A DNA stretch of 64,000 nucleotides from Pisaster brevispinus. Lineage: Eukaryota > Echinodermata > Asteroidea > Forcipulatida > Asteriidae. Under the pieces are notes generated by a model. The model was not told where the DNA came from. It saw only the letters and a list, made by a program, of their open reading frames with translations, and did no database searches. The DNA is taken from the NCBI GenBank assembly GCA_023634235.1, contig JAMKCF010000018.1, positions 4,183,474 to 4,247,473 on the forward strand. Direction: 5' to 3'. A program made the translations under genes and the position numbers. This document shows, piece by piece, positions 51,201 through 62,099 of the stretch (positions within the stretch are counted from its first letter, which is position 1; the number at the start of each line of letters is the position of its first letter).

Positions 51201-51771
51201 AAAAAAAAAACTACACAACTGTAGGACCGGATCCCCATCTTAGATATGTGGAATGGTCCAGGCTAGGGTATAAAGGACTCCCCAGGGCATTGCACCATGG
51301 AGAAAACAGTGAAATTATTCAAAATGTGCCACAACTGAGTGTTACATATGTTCGCTGAAGGGTTTTAAAGGTAAAGTAACTCACGAAACTCACCTGATAT
51401 CTCCCCGTCATTAACTGCTCTCGAGTAGGACTACAAACTGGCTGGACGTAGTAATTCTCAAGTTTGACGCCCTCAGCGGCTAAACTATCCATTACAGGCG
51501 TTTTAATTTCTGATCCATGATACCCGATGTCATTGTACCCGTAATCATCAGCTAAAACGAACACGATGTTGGGCCTGTTTGGCGTTTCTGTCCAGCGGTC
51601 TTGTAAAAATTTCTTAACAACAGGCCGGGGTGGCTCCAACAACATTGGTTTAAAAATGCCCCCCAAAAAGTGTGAATTGTCAGAACTTGGTAAGGAGATT
51701 CTGTTTACTAAGTACATTAGCATGACTGACAAGATCGAAACAAGGACAAAAAGTGACCTTTTGTACTCCAT
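45222..51771 (-). CDS. arylsulfatase B-type sulfatase, copy 1
   Basis: Seven exons: 51771-51394, 50675-50489, 49995-49835, 47984-47777, 46457-46205, 45721-45558, 45445-45222. Product 524 residues. An N-terminal hydrophobic stretch (about 6-23) is a signal anchor or signal peptide, followed by a stem of about 40 residues. Catalytic residues of the arylsulfatase B family are all present: D75-D76 (ADDYG), C113 in [11 protein letters not shown] (the Cys converted to formylglycine), R117, K167/H169 in GKWHLG, H254, D312-N313 in DNGGQ (calcium), K330. The first intron falls directly after RYQ. Family role: hydrolysis of sulfate esters on N-acetylgalactosamine-type sugars, in lysosome or secretory pathway. 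The close paralogue lies 3.8 kb away, 5' in the gene's sense. Substrate and location are inferred. Confidence 0.92.
46157..46205 (-). other. duplicated 5' splice site of sulfatase exon 5 (copy 1; 56480-56528 in copy 2)
   Basis: The exon 5 end aacactatcag + gtaca is repeated exactly 48 bases downstream. The 48 intervening bases have no stop and encode [16 protein letters not shown] ([16 protein letters not shown] in copy 2). Using the second donor would add 16 residues in frame after the DMWNTI segment. A third partial unit follows. Confidence 0.7.
46853..47460. mobile_element. copy-specific 600-bp insertion with a 40-bp hairpin
   Basis: Absent from copy 2, where ctgtatacatgtatatattg is continuous. 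Within it, 46879-46918 (ggcgtagtaaaactagtcac and onward) is inverted at 46981-47020. A TTATA word lies at each end. It sits in the intron between exons 4 and 5. Confidence 0.6.
48085..48215. mobile_element. 131-bp hairpin MITE (copy 1; copy 2 at 57796-57926)
   Basis: Arms aaggctggtatctggc and gccagatacagcctt pair, as do gtcagatgttcag and ctgaacatctgac. A related half-element containing cctcgaagtgtgacgtcaga lies at about 50.79-50.89 and 60.50-60.60 kb. Confidence 0.75.
50225..50405 (-). mobile_element. tRNA-derived SINE in sulfatase intron 2 (copy 1)
   Basis: On the minus strand tggtctagtgg fits an A box and gggttcgaatcc a B box. They are followed by an unrelated body ending near the (aag)-rich stretch. 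The middle does not fold as a standard anticodon arm, so it is not a functional tRNA. The same element is at 59940-60118 in copy 2. Confidence 0.6.
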
Positions 51772-52375
51772 TCTTGATTTCCTTCAATAGAATCTTCTGA
51801 ACAGAATATCCCTGATGAAAAAAAATTCCGAAATTTGAATGATTTTCCTAAGTTTTGCCTAGTTTGGTCTGGTGCCTAGCTTTTGTGATTGCCCAAAATG
51901 GTCAACTGACAGTCTGTAGTCTGCTTTGTTGAAGCTAAGAGTGGAAATAATGACCCACTGGCAACCAGACCTCTTAATGTATGTCGCAAGGAAAGGCTGA
52001 TAACAAACTGGTTTGGTCTTGTTGCTTTGAGAGCGACGGTGGTGTTCAGACCAACTGATAGCTTCACGTTGTGTCGAGTGTCAAGATGGTCTTAAAATCA
52101 ACTGGTACCCACGACAAATTCACGTTGCTGTGTGTATATATGGCGTTCAGATCAACCACGGTAGATTCACGTTAGATTCACGTTGATCGTCAAGATGGCA
52201 TTCAGATTAACTGGTGCCCATAGTAGATTAACTTCGTTGAGTTCAGTGTCAATACAGCGAAGAGATCAGCTGGTACCCACCAGTAGATTCAAGTCTAAGA
52301 TGGAAATTAAATGATCAGTGTATTATTCTTGTAACGAAGTCTACGAAACCCTAGCCCTGGTAGGACGTCAGTGTA
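51772..52375 (-). promoter_or_regulatory. 5' flank of sulfatase copy 1 with degenerate tandem repeats
   Basis: Between 52045 and 52305 there are about five imperfect units of about 50-60 bases built from caactggtacccac, ttcacgttg and gtcaagatgg words. Copy 2 has fewer units (61665-61880). The position just upstream of the ATG makes them candidates for regulatory repeats, but no known site is recognised. Confidence 0.4.
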
Positions 52376-52564
52376 TGTTTAGACTTGATAACAAGTCGTT
52401 ATTCAGTGTCTATTTGTCTGCCAGCGCTGCCTATTACAAACACACATCCTGCCGTTCATGCAACAGTCACAGTGCGATTATACATTCATGCAACGGTCGT
52501 AGGTAGCGCGTGGCAAGGTCCGTCAGGTCTAACGACTTGAGTAGCTTGTTCCCGGCCGAATATT

Positions 52565-52635
52565 CATATATGGTAAATTATACATTGCATATATGGTAAA
52601 TTATACATTGCATATATGGTAAATTTACATTGCAA
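52565..52635. repeat. three direct repeats of a 20-22-bp unit
   Basis: Three copies of atatggtaaattatacattg-type units stand immediately before the TAA microsatellite. The last copy lacks two bases. Confidence 0.8.
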
Positions 52636-52647
52636 ATGCAAAAGAGC

Positions 52648-52805
<158 letters not shown>

Positions 52806-53060
52806 CCAGCTACAGATTGGAGAACAGGTAGTCTTGAGACCATTTTGGAAGGACAGAACAGTCTGGGCGTTTTTAATGGGGACATAAACCATTTCAGTGC
52901 AGTACCGCCAATGTCAAACCCACGGCAGGGCTCGAAGCGTTTGATTTAATAGTATCGAAAGCTGCTGAATAGTCTAGCATTACTACGATGGCCTCCTGTC
53001 AAAATTATTTCGAGAAAAAAAAGAGTACATAGCACCATTTACTGTGTCTATAGCTCCCAC

Positions 53061-53194
53061 GGGAACAATTTCCGTATCCTGCCACCACTTTTTCACTCAT
53101 TTTTACCAAAAGGAATATCTCATTTGAGTAAATAAGATACTATTTTATTCCATAACGAATAAAAAAGTGGTGGCTGGATACGGAATTTTTTCCA
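53061..53194. mobile_element. 134-bp MITE
   Basis: Inverted ends ggaacaatttccgtatcc and ggatacggaattttttcc, with inner arms ccaccactttttc and aaaaagtggtgg. Confidence 0.8.
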
Positions 53195-53199
53195 AAACT

Positions 53200-54190
53200 A
53201 AAGCGATTAGATTAGAACAGCAACGACAAACTTACCGATGGTAGATGGAACGATGTCATCCTCCTCCATGTCTTGACGAAGCAGTAGTAATATAAAACTC
53301 TGGAGTGGGTGACCTCTATGTGGCATGACCCTATTATATAACATCAGTAAGCGTCGCCAGTGTAGTGCAGTGTATTGCAAAATGGTCGAAAAACACATAA
53401 CAAAAGCCCATTCAACTGCAGCTTCACTTGCATGTCCTTTAACAGATAACAACTCGATTGGATTTCCATTGTACGCTTTGTTATAGCGGGAGAAGCGACT
53501 TCGTACATGTTGCCTTGAGCAAGCTTGTCACGTGATGAGGCCATCTACAGAGAGTTTTTTTTAAGGGCAAGCAAAGAAAAACTTGTAGGCCCAGATCGCA
53601 CTCAAGGTGTTCAAAAAACTTACGTTGTCAGTTACAAAGCTTCTTCCTTTCGTCGAGTAGAAACAAGGATTAGAAGACAAGCTAAGGCGCCATGTGCAGT
53701 TTTTTTTTAAGAAGGGGTGGGTTTTGTATAAGGTAGTATAGAAACGTTGAGAAGCAAAGGACTGGGGTTTGTTAGAAAAGGATATCAAAAACAGGAGGGT
53801 GCAATGCATTGTATAATCGGCAAAGCGTTGCTGCATGGTGGAAATTGAAAACAATGTACAATGCAAAACCACCAAAACAGGGTATGGTGGGGGGGGGGGT
53901 TCAGGGGTAGAGGGCAGGGGGAAGGGTGTGAGAAACAATAGACTGTGTTCCTCTAGGCACCGTCCTGCCCAAATAATCTTTAGCGAATTCACAGCTAACA
54001 GTTTGACGCTCTCACAACGTTGTAATGAAGGTCAGACTTTATTGAAAAATGTTGTTAGCACTCCAGAACTTTAAAATAGGTCTGACTAAGAGGTAGAAAA
54101 CCTTTCACCTTTTCCATGCACTTATTTTGACTTGAAATGTGCCTATCAAAACCTAAACCTATATGTAACCTTCATTCTGATACTGAGTCT
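53200..54190. other. spacer between the sulfatase duplicates
   Basis: An open minus-strand stretch at 53207-53544 has no recognisable domain and no convincing splice partners, so it is left uncalled. A poly-G run lies near 53889. Nothing else is seen. Confidence 0.35.
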
Positions 54191-54194
54191 TAAA

Positions 54195-54585
54195 CTGAAC
54201 AGGTCTCACAAGTTAGTACGTAAAGTGAACAACCCCATTTCATGTACACTGTATCAAGGAACTGATCTCACAAATTAGTACGCAGAACGATATAACCCTG
54301 TATTTTATTTTATTAAAAAAACAGGTCCCATAAGTTAGTTCGTATTGTGTACGCAAAGTGAACTACCTGTCATATCAAGGAACAGCTCTCAAAAGTTAGT
54401 ACGTAAAATGAAATAAGCCTCATATCAAATAACAGGTCTCACAAGTTAGTACGTAAAGAGAACAACCTCTCAAATCAAGGATTAGGACTCACAAACTAGT
54501 ACATAAAGCAAAATAACCCTGCAATATTAAGGAGCAGGTCTCATAAGTTAGTACTTAAAGCGTATACGTAAAGTGAACTACTGCT
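54195..54585. repeat. minisatellite with 'caagttagtacgtaaag' units
   Basis: Six to seven imperfect units of about 55-65 bases, each with a caggtctcacaagttagtac-like core and a following gtgaac or gaacaacc. The array ends just before the start of duplication copy 2 at 54603. Confidence 0.85.
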
Positions 54586-54602
54586 CATGCACTGCGCAGC
54601 AT

Positions 54603-57600
54603 TTTGTTGGACACCCACCCCCATATTCCAACACCCCTATGTACCGACACTCCAATAATGTTCCTGCAACTCACAAGTACATGTATCAATTTACTAATTC
54701 ATACCCTCAACCTTATACCCAAACCCTAGCGTGAAAAATACGGAATATACTGCAGTCACCGTTACGCGTTTGCATGTAGACGTCAAGTAATGTAATTTAA
54801 TTTTGACACACGCCATCAACGGCTGAAGTGTAGCTAGTCGGCGCCTTAACATAATACAAATACGTGTAACAATGATTAAGAAAAGACATTATCAATTTTT
54901 TTAAATGTATATAGTATAAACAATATATATACCAGTATCCTCACTAGGTGTATCCCAACATTATGAACAAAATAACAAAGGCCTGTGAAGAAAAAAAATG
55001 GGCTCAATCATCAAAGTTAATTTTAAAAACTGGAATCGATTTGCTTTTTTATTCTAAAACTGCAAGTTCAACTACTGAGCATCGGCACAATTTAATTACT
55101 CTCTCCCTTAGTATAACGGTTAAATCTTAAAAAGCACATTTGATTGGAGGCTTTTGCGATCAAAGGATAATGAGAGGGGGACCACTTGCTCTTTGACTCA
55201 ATCCCTCTTTTGAGGGTTACCATGATACTTGAGCAGGCGCGTGGTGGAGTGAATCAGCCACAGGACAAATTAAATCGGCTAGATTCTGGCACATTTTAAT
55301 GAACCAATTCCAGGGAAGGGATATGAGCGAGCAGGGCATGATGGTGAAAAATGGCACTCCAGATCGGTCACCCCTGGGAACGAGGATGGCGAGGCTAGGA
55401 TACATTTGGACCCCCTTGCATAACGCGAAACGCTAGCTACTGGTACGTCGCTGAGCTCACGCGCACGAATGTTACGCATAAAAACAGCAATGTTTGAGAG
55501 AGTTAGCAAGGAATATAATTCATGGGAAGGGTGTGTTTACTCCCAGCTATCCCATATTTTTTTCTTAGGACTTCCATTAGGATCGTTCGGTGGGTAAAAC
55601 ACAGGCACCGAAGAGCTGTAGTAGTCCTGTAAACGGTCCATCAGGCGTCTTACCATGTCTGGTTTCTCGTGTGCCAAGTTGTTTTTCTCACTTGGATCAT
55701 CCTTGATGTTGAAAAGCCATACTATCTTGCCATCCGTATTACTCAATTTATCTCCGTCGCCTAGAGAAGACAACATTTACCGATGGTTTTTTATAACAGG
55801 TGGAACTGAATTTTTTAAAAATAGATAATAAACCATGCCCCAGATATTAAATAATTTGAACAGTCACAATGTTGCCTTACCTATGGGTCCTGTCAATAGT
55901 TTCCAGTCGCCAACTCGTATTGCAGCCCTCATTTGTGGTGCGAATGTGAAATTGTTGTGAAGTGAATAGAGAAATGGGTGGTTATGGCCTCCGAAGGGGT
56001 CTATGTTATGGAGGATTTCTGTGCGAGGTGACGGCAGACCGTGGCTGTAAGAAAGACAGAAGTGTACCCTTGTTAGTCTAGATTGGCGACTAGTCTAGAT
56101 CGGTAGAGGGCGTAACATCGACTGACTCGGAGGGACTGGGCAAGTCAATGAATCTTGTGGTGTTTAAAACTTGCGTTTTGATCCAGATGTTTGTTTGAAA
56201 CAGATAGCTCTTCTTCAGTAATTCGTGTTGTGCCGTCATCGACTACGTTTAATAACAAAACGAAAGTCGCCAACAGACCCCTTGCATTGGCCGCCATCTT
56301 TGACATCAAACACCTCAGTGAGGGCGCTGTTTGGGCTTGTGACGTCATATGCAAGGGGTCTAATAGACTAACGCTGTGTCAACCAATCCAACCAGAAACA
56401 AAACTTTGTGAAAACGGTTCGAGTTTGAAAAATGTCAGTGTTTCAATGGAACGTTTCAGTGATATCACCGGGCGTGTACCTGATAGTGTTCCAATGGAAC
56501 GTTTCAGTGATATCATCGGGCCTGTACCTGATAGTGTTCCACATGTCGTAACCATCCAAAGGTTTAGTTCCATTCAGATGTCCACCCGCTAGGCCCGACA
56601 GAAGCGTCGGGAACCAATCACTGACGTGCATCATAGCCTGACTAGTTGTTCCTCGTACTCTTGGATGTAATAGGGGACTATTGACGAATCCCACTGCACG
56701 AACACCTCCTTCCCAGAGGGTATTTTTACCGCCCTTAAGAGGCCAGTTACTAGCGCCATTCTTAAGCTGTCCACCATTATCTGCAATTATATTGTAGAAA
56801 TACAATAAGTAAAGAAAGAAAAACCACCAACATTCAAACCTTAGACACTGAATTAATATTTGACATCTTCGGGTAATTTTCTAAGCCCAAAATTCGGCTC
56901 TAATGGCGGCTTGGAACAGGCAGACGCAGCCTAAGCCCTGGTAGTTTTCCGTGAAAAACATGCACACGTCGTTGTGACACCAACGAAAAGGTCAAAGGCT
57001 GTTCCTAATGCACTGACGTCATCAAGCAGCTATCTGAGAGGTAAACCAACGATGAAACATCTAATGGGGAAACGCACAGATTTGTACGCGCGGCGCACAG
57101 GATTGGCCAATGAACAACCTCCTTTTGACTTCTACGCGAGGGCGCCCTACAACTCACATGACGTCCGGAGCTGTATACATGTATATATTGAGAGAATTGT
57201 GACAACTTGCGATTTGAAGCCATTTTCGGTTCAAGAAAGCATGTGCGCAAGTTGGCTGCCAGCAGCAACCACGTGACCAAAGAAAACTGGTTCCTCTATT
57301 GGGCAACTCTCTCAAGCTCTGATGTCGTCATTTGCATACGGTAGACCAGACGTGTGACATCTTTGTGCATTCTGCATAGGCTATAAAAACAGCCCCCTTG
57401 TTTCACGGGACTTCAAATTGTAATGCAATTTTGGGGTATCTCACCCAAACAATAAATTGCAAAGGAATATGTAACAAAATATGTCACCTGTTGAAAAAAT
57501 GAAAACTGTGTTATTCCAAAGTCCTCTCGCTTCTAATGCATTTGCAACTGTCCCGACCGCCTCATCCATGCACGTCGTCATACCCGCGAAGAGCCTTCTC

Positions 57601-60600
57601 TTACTGTCCTTTATATGAGCGTACTGTTTCAGATATTGAGCAGGAACTTGTAGCGGTATATGTACGGCTTGCATTGATAGGAACATGAAGAATGGCTGGA
57701 GGGAGAGAACAAAAAAATAGCAATTGGTTTGAGAAGAACCCGTCGTTGAGGTCAAACCATGGAAGCGTGCAAGCGCGTTTCGCGACACGCAACCACAAGG
57801 CTGGTATCTGGCACTTAGTCACTAGATAGCTTCGAAGTGTGACGTCAGATGTTCAGCTTAGATATGTCTAGCCTGAACATCTGACGACACACTTCGAGGC
57901 TCGTGAATAACGCCAGATACAGCCTTGAACACCTTAAGGGATCCTGCCATTTTGACATTGCATCACATTCACACGTGTACACACATTACACTTGATCACA
58001 TACAAACATTATGCACACACAGCAGCAGACGGTTGAAAGTACAGTTAACTGCTGGTGCATGTAGGTGACAAACTACGTCACTTCGGAGCAGACCAATCAT
58101 TGCGCATGAAATTGAAAGCTTGCGTCCCTGCAAGTTTATCCACTGATATTATTGGGCCTGTAAGACCAGTGTCTGTATTATCCTTGAGGATAAAGACAGG
58201 GCACCAGACTATGATTATGTTTTCCTTTGACCACAGTGAGTGCGCTGTTTGACCTTGTGACGTCATATGCAAGGGGTATATTAAGCATGCTCTGGTGATG
58301 CATTATTCCTCTTTTACGATAAATACATTAACTGATACCATGACAACTACATCAAAACACATTCACGAATGCAAAGAAGGGTGGTCTTTATAAACGGCCA
58401 AATCGTGCATCCATAACCAAAACAAATCAACTAGTGAACATGATAGTTCAAATGACTGGCAAACAACAACAAAACAAAGAAACTCCACACCTGACGTCAT
58501 AGGCCAAGTTCACGCAAGAACTCAACGGTTAAGGGGTTGTTTATAGTGACGTACATAGGGCATGCGCACAGAAGTTGTATCGCGAACGACTCCTGTCATG
58601 TCATGTCAACGCGACCGGCGACTTTATTTTCTGATAACTGGTCCGCTCTGCACTATGCTCAGTCTTGGTGCAAGACGTTCTTAGCGTTTTTTTCCCCTGA
58701 CCGATTGGTCATAGATTCCGCTCTGTCACGCTTCATCAATAGAGGGCGCTCTATACATAACATTGAACTCATGTTCATGGCCACGTCTGGATCGCACCTC
58801 ACTAAATGGACAAATATTCATGCGCCAAGCTCATTATCATAATTTGTATACCCCCATAATTTTTTTAATTATAACGTTTTGGGGGTCGTGCAATTAATAG
58901 AATGTGTAATTATAAGAATCTAGCACAACCTGGGGGTTCTGTGTTTCAACTTTTGGGGAGACTTGATAAATTTAGGCGTTTAAGTTAGCCCTACTTTACT
59001 TGGCAAGTGGAGAAGTGCTTCACGAAAACAGGCAGCAAGTCGGTTTGGGAAAAAGATCATTTTCGGGGGTGTTTTTTTCTGGGGTTGCTAGCAAAAATTC
59101 CAAACGGCTGACCTGCCAAAAATTGAAAAGAATTCTGAAGTTTAGTTGTTCGAAAATATGTCTGATTGGTTTTCAAGAGGCTGAGAGACTTACACGATTT
59201 TTTGAGTATTTTTTAATATTTATCATTTAGCATTGGTTCCTATAGGAGTTTATTTAGTGTGGTGCGCCCGTAGCTCCGTGAACAGCGCCCGCTAACGGCG
59301 AACCGCTGCAGCAGCGCGCTGTACAGTGTATGTGTAATTAACGCCAAGGACGTCTTGCACCAAGACTACACTATGCTATGAAAACGGCTACTGAGAACCA
59401 GCGATGCGACCATGCCCGGAAGACTGGTTCCAAATAGTCGACTAGCGTAGTCCAACTACCATCGACTAGACAGAGTTCGGGCTAACTTAGTCGAACTATA
59501 TGGTCAACAATAGTCCTTGTTCGAACTTATCAGTGGGTGAATAGTTACCTGACTTGTATTTTGCTTGCTGATAATTTCTTTGGCACGGTCTGCAAACAGA
59601 TGTGTTGCATACTTTCTTCCTACCCCTGTCGCAGCTTCTTCTTGGTCCCTGAAGTCGAAGGCGTTGAGTATCGTACGTGTATAATAATCTTGCATTCCCA
59701 GCAAGAATCCTAAAAAACATAGACAAGAAAAAACATATTTTTAAAAAACGAGGTTTTGTCCAAAGGTGACGTTAATAATGACGAAGGGGTCCTTACTTCG
59801 AATACGAGAAAGATAGCTCATGTCAGGCCACCAAACTCACTTTTAAATCCAATCTGTAGTGAGTTGCGCAAACAAGGGGGTGACAGAGGGGGTGACAGAG
59901 GGAGAATGTTTGAAGCAAGAAATGCAGCCACGTACAGCAAGTAGAGTTCAATTTGGTTTTTGCCCTTACACCGATGTAGTATTAAGCACTATGCACTTAG
60001 TACTTTCCTCGAGTTCTGCGGGAAAAAATCCATAGTCAAATCACTCGGGTTGGATTCGAACCCGCGGCCTTTGCATTCTTAGAGCAGATGTCTTACCACT
60101 AGACCACCAAACAGAGTTCGCATGGCATGGGTTTTTGAAAAAAATTCCAACAACGTTTCGTACATTAATGGGGATACCACGCAACGTTTACGGTACTTTA
60201 CCAAAGAATGTATCGAAGCCACGACGTGTGGGCCAACAGGCTTTCTTGTAGAGACCGAGATGCCATTTCCCGATGTAGTGGGTCGCGTACCCTAACTCCT
60301 TCAATTTCTGAGCAATCGTAATCTCATCAAGATTCAGACAGGATTTCATTAAGGGCCTGATTATAAAATGTTGGTGCCCAGTATGGATCTGAAATTTAAA
60401 AAAATACTGATGCTTTTAATTTGCACATACAGAAATGTTTGTTTCAAGATGAACTGAAAAATATTTTTAAAGAATACGTTGTGAAACGAATGCGAGGTCA
60501 AAGGTACATCTGGCATTATCCGGTCAGGCAGGTATCTAGCGGTAGTCAAGTGCCTCGAAGTGTGACGTCAGATGGCATGCTCAGGCTAGCAGTCCGCATC

Positions 60601-61957
60601 CTCTAAAGCGTAGGCCGTATCCGGCGGCTAAGGCTACAGCTACTGGTGTTGATAAGGGTGTTGCTAAAGGCGTCATATAATTATTTCAAAGCATGGTGAT
60701 CCAGCCAGAGCCGGCTGCAGCCGCTAATTCGGACACATTTGTTTTCAAGACATGCAAACTTTGCAAACTTAAGTGCAACAAACAGTCATATTGTTTGTTT
60801 CTTTTGGGGGCTTGTGAATATTGTTGTTATTGTTAATTACTTGTGTAGCCTGTATGTCTGTACTGTGTGCACAAAGTATATATATGAGTGAAAAGAATGC
60901 TTCAGCCCCTCAAAAAAAAAAACTACACAACTGTAGGACCGGATCCCCATCTTAGATATGTGGAATGGTCCAGGCTAGGGTATAAAGGACTCCCCAGGGC
61001 ATTGCACCATGGAGAAAACAGTGAAATTATTCAAAATGTGCCACAACTGAGTGTTACATATGTTCGCTGAAGGGTTTTAAAGGTAAAGTAAGTCACGAAA
61101 CTCACCTGATATCTCCCCGTCATTAACTGCTCTCGAGTAGGACTACAAATTGGCTGGACGTAGTAATTCTCAAGTTTGACGCCCTCAGCGGCTAAACTAT
61201 CCATTACAGGCGTTTTAATTTCTGATCCATGATACCCGATGTCATTGTACCCGTAATCATCAGCTAAAACGAACACGATGTTGGGCCTGTTTGGCGTTTC
61301 TGTCCAGCGGTCTTGTAAAAATTTCTTAACAACAGGCCTGGGTGGCTTCAACAACATTGGTTCAAAAATCCCCCCCAAAAAGTGTGAATTGTCAGATCTT
61401 TTTAAGATGATTCTGTTTACTAAGTACAGTACCATGACTGACAAGATCGAAACAAGGACAAACATTGACCTTTTGTACTCCATTCTTGATTTCCTGGTGC
61501 CTAGTTTTTGTGATTGCCCAAATGGTCAACTGACAGTCCGTTGTCTGCTTTGTTGAAGCTTAGAGTGGAAATAATGGCCTGGCAACCAGACCTCTTAATG
61601 TATGTCGCTAGGAAAGACTGTTAACAAACTGGTTTGGTCTTGTTGCTTTGAGAGCGACAATGATGTTCAGACCAACTGGTACCCACGGTAGCTTCACGTT
61701 GTGTCGAGTGTCAAGATGGTCTTAAGATCAACTGGTACCCACGACAAATTCACGTTGCTGTGTGTCAATATGGCGTTCAGATCAACTGGTGCCCATAGTG
61801 GATTAACTTCGTTGAATTTAGTATCAATACAGTGAAGAGATCAGCTGGTACCCACCAGTAGATTTAAGTCTAAGATGGGAAACAAATAATCAGTGTATTA
61901 TTCTTGTAAAGAAGTCTACGCTATACGCAACCCTAGCCCTGGTAGGACGTCAGTGTA
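54603..61957. repeat. segmental duplication, copy 2
   Basis: Counterpart of 43891-52375. The right end abuts a SINE 3' module at 61955-62065 and the left end a minisatellite. Offset to copy 1 is about 9.71 kb over exons 1-4 and about 10.32 kb over exons 5-7; the 0.6-kb insertion in copy 1 explains the difference. Confidence 0.9.
55537..61483 (-). CDS. arylsulfatase B-type sulfatase, copy 2
   Basis: Seven exons: 61483-61106, 60388-60202, 59709-59549, 57695-57488, 56780-56528, 56044-55881, 55760-55537. Product 524 residues, same phases as copy 1. It is intact: C113 with [12 protein letters not shown]75-D76, K167/H169, H254, D312-N313 and K330 are all kept, so both copies should be active enzymes. 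It differs from copy 1 at 19 positions: 7, 18, 19, 26, 28, 29, 41, 46, 112, 317-319, 352, 450, 454-457, 459. Exons 2-4 look identical at DNA level. The 5' flank lacks about 80 bases present in copy 1. Different anchor, stem and near-active-site residues could alter location or substrate; that is conjecture. Confidence 0.92.
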
Positions 61958-62065
61958 GGAGTAGGTCTCATACTTTAGAAACGTTGCCTCAATTACTTTG
62001 CAGGAAAATACTGAATGTTAAGCGCTTAGAGGCTGGCCTGCAGTAAGCGCTATACAAATACATTA
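61955..62065 (+). mobile_element. SINE 3' module at the edge of duplication copy 2
   Basis: Contains gtaggtctcatactt, gcaggaaaatactgaatgtt and agcgctatacaaataca, matching 30552-30660 of the SINE at 30.27-30.70 kb. The tRNA-like head and the body are missing. Confidence 0.75.
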
Positions 62066-62099
62066 TATATTATCATTGTCGGACCCTGTTATAAATTGC

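Larger units (their letters stand above)
43891..52375. repeat. segmental duplication, copy 1
   Basis: Direct repeat of 54603-61957. It starts at tttgttggac and ends at ggtaggacgtcagtgta. The copies are nearly identical over the introns and exons 2-4 of the sulfatase, but more diverged at both outer ends. Copy 1 carries three segments missing from copy 2: about 44776-45093, about 46853-47460, and about 80 bases just upstream of the start codon. Confidence 0.9.

Noticed and set aside
53207..53544. Open minus-strand stretch between the sulfatase duplicates
   Set aside because: No recognised motif, frames conflict, and no convincing acceptor or donor; left as unassigned spacer.
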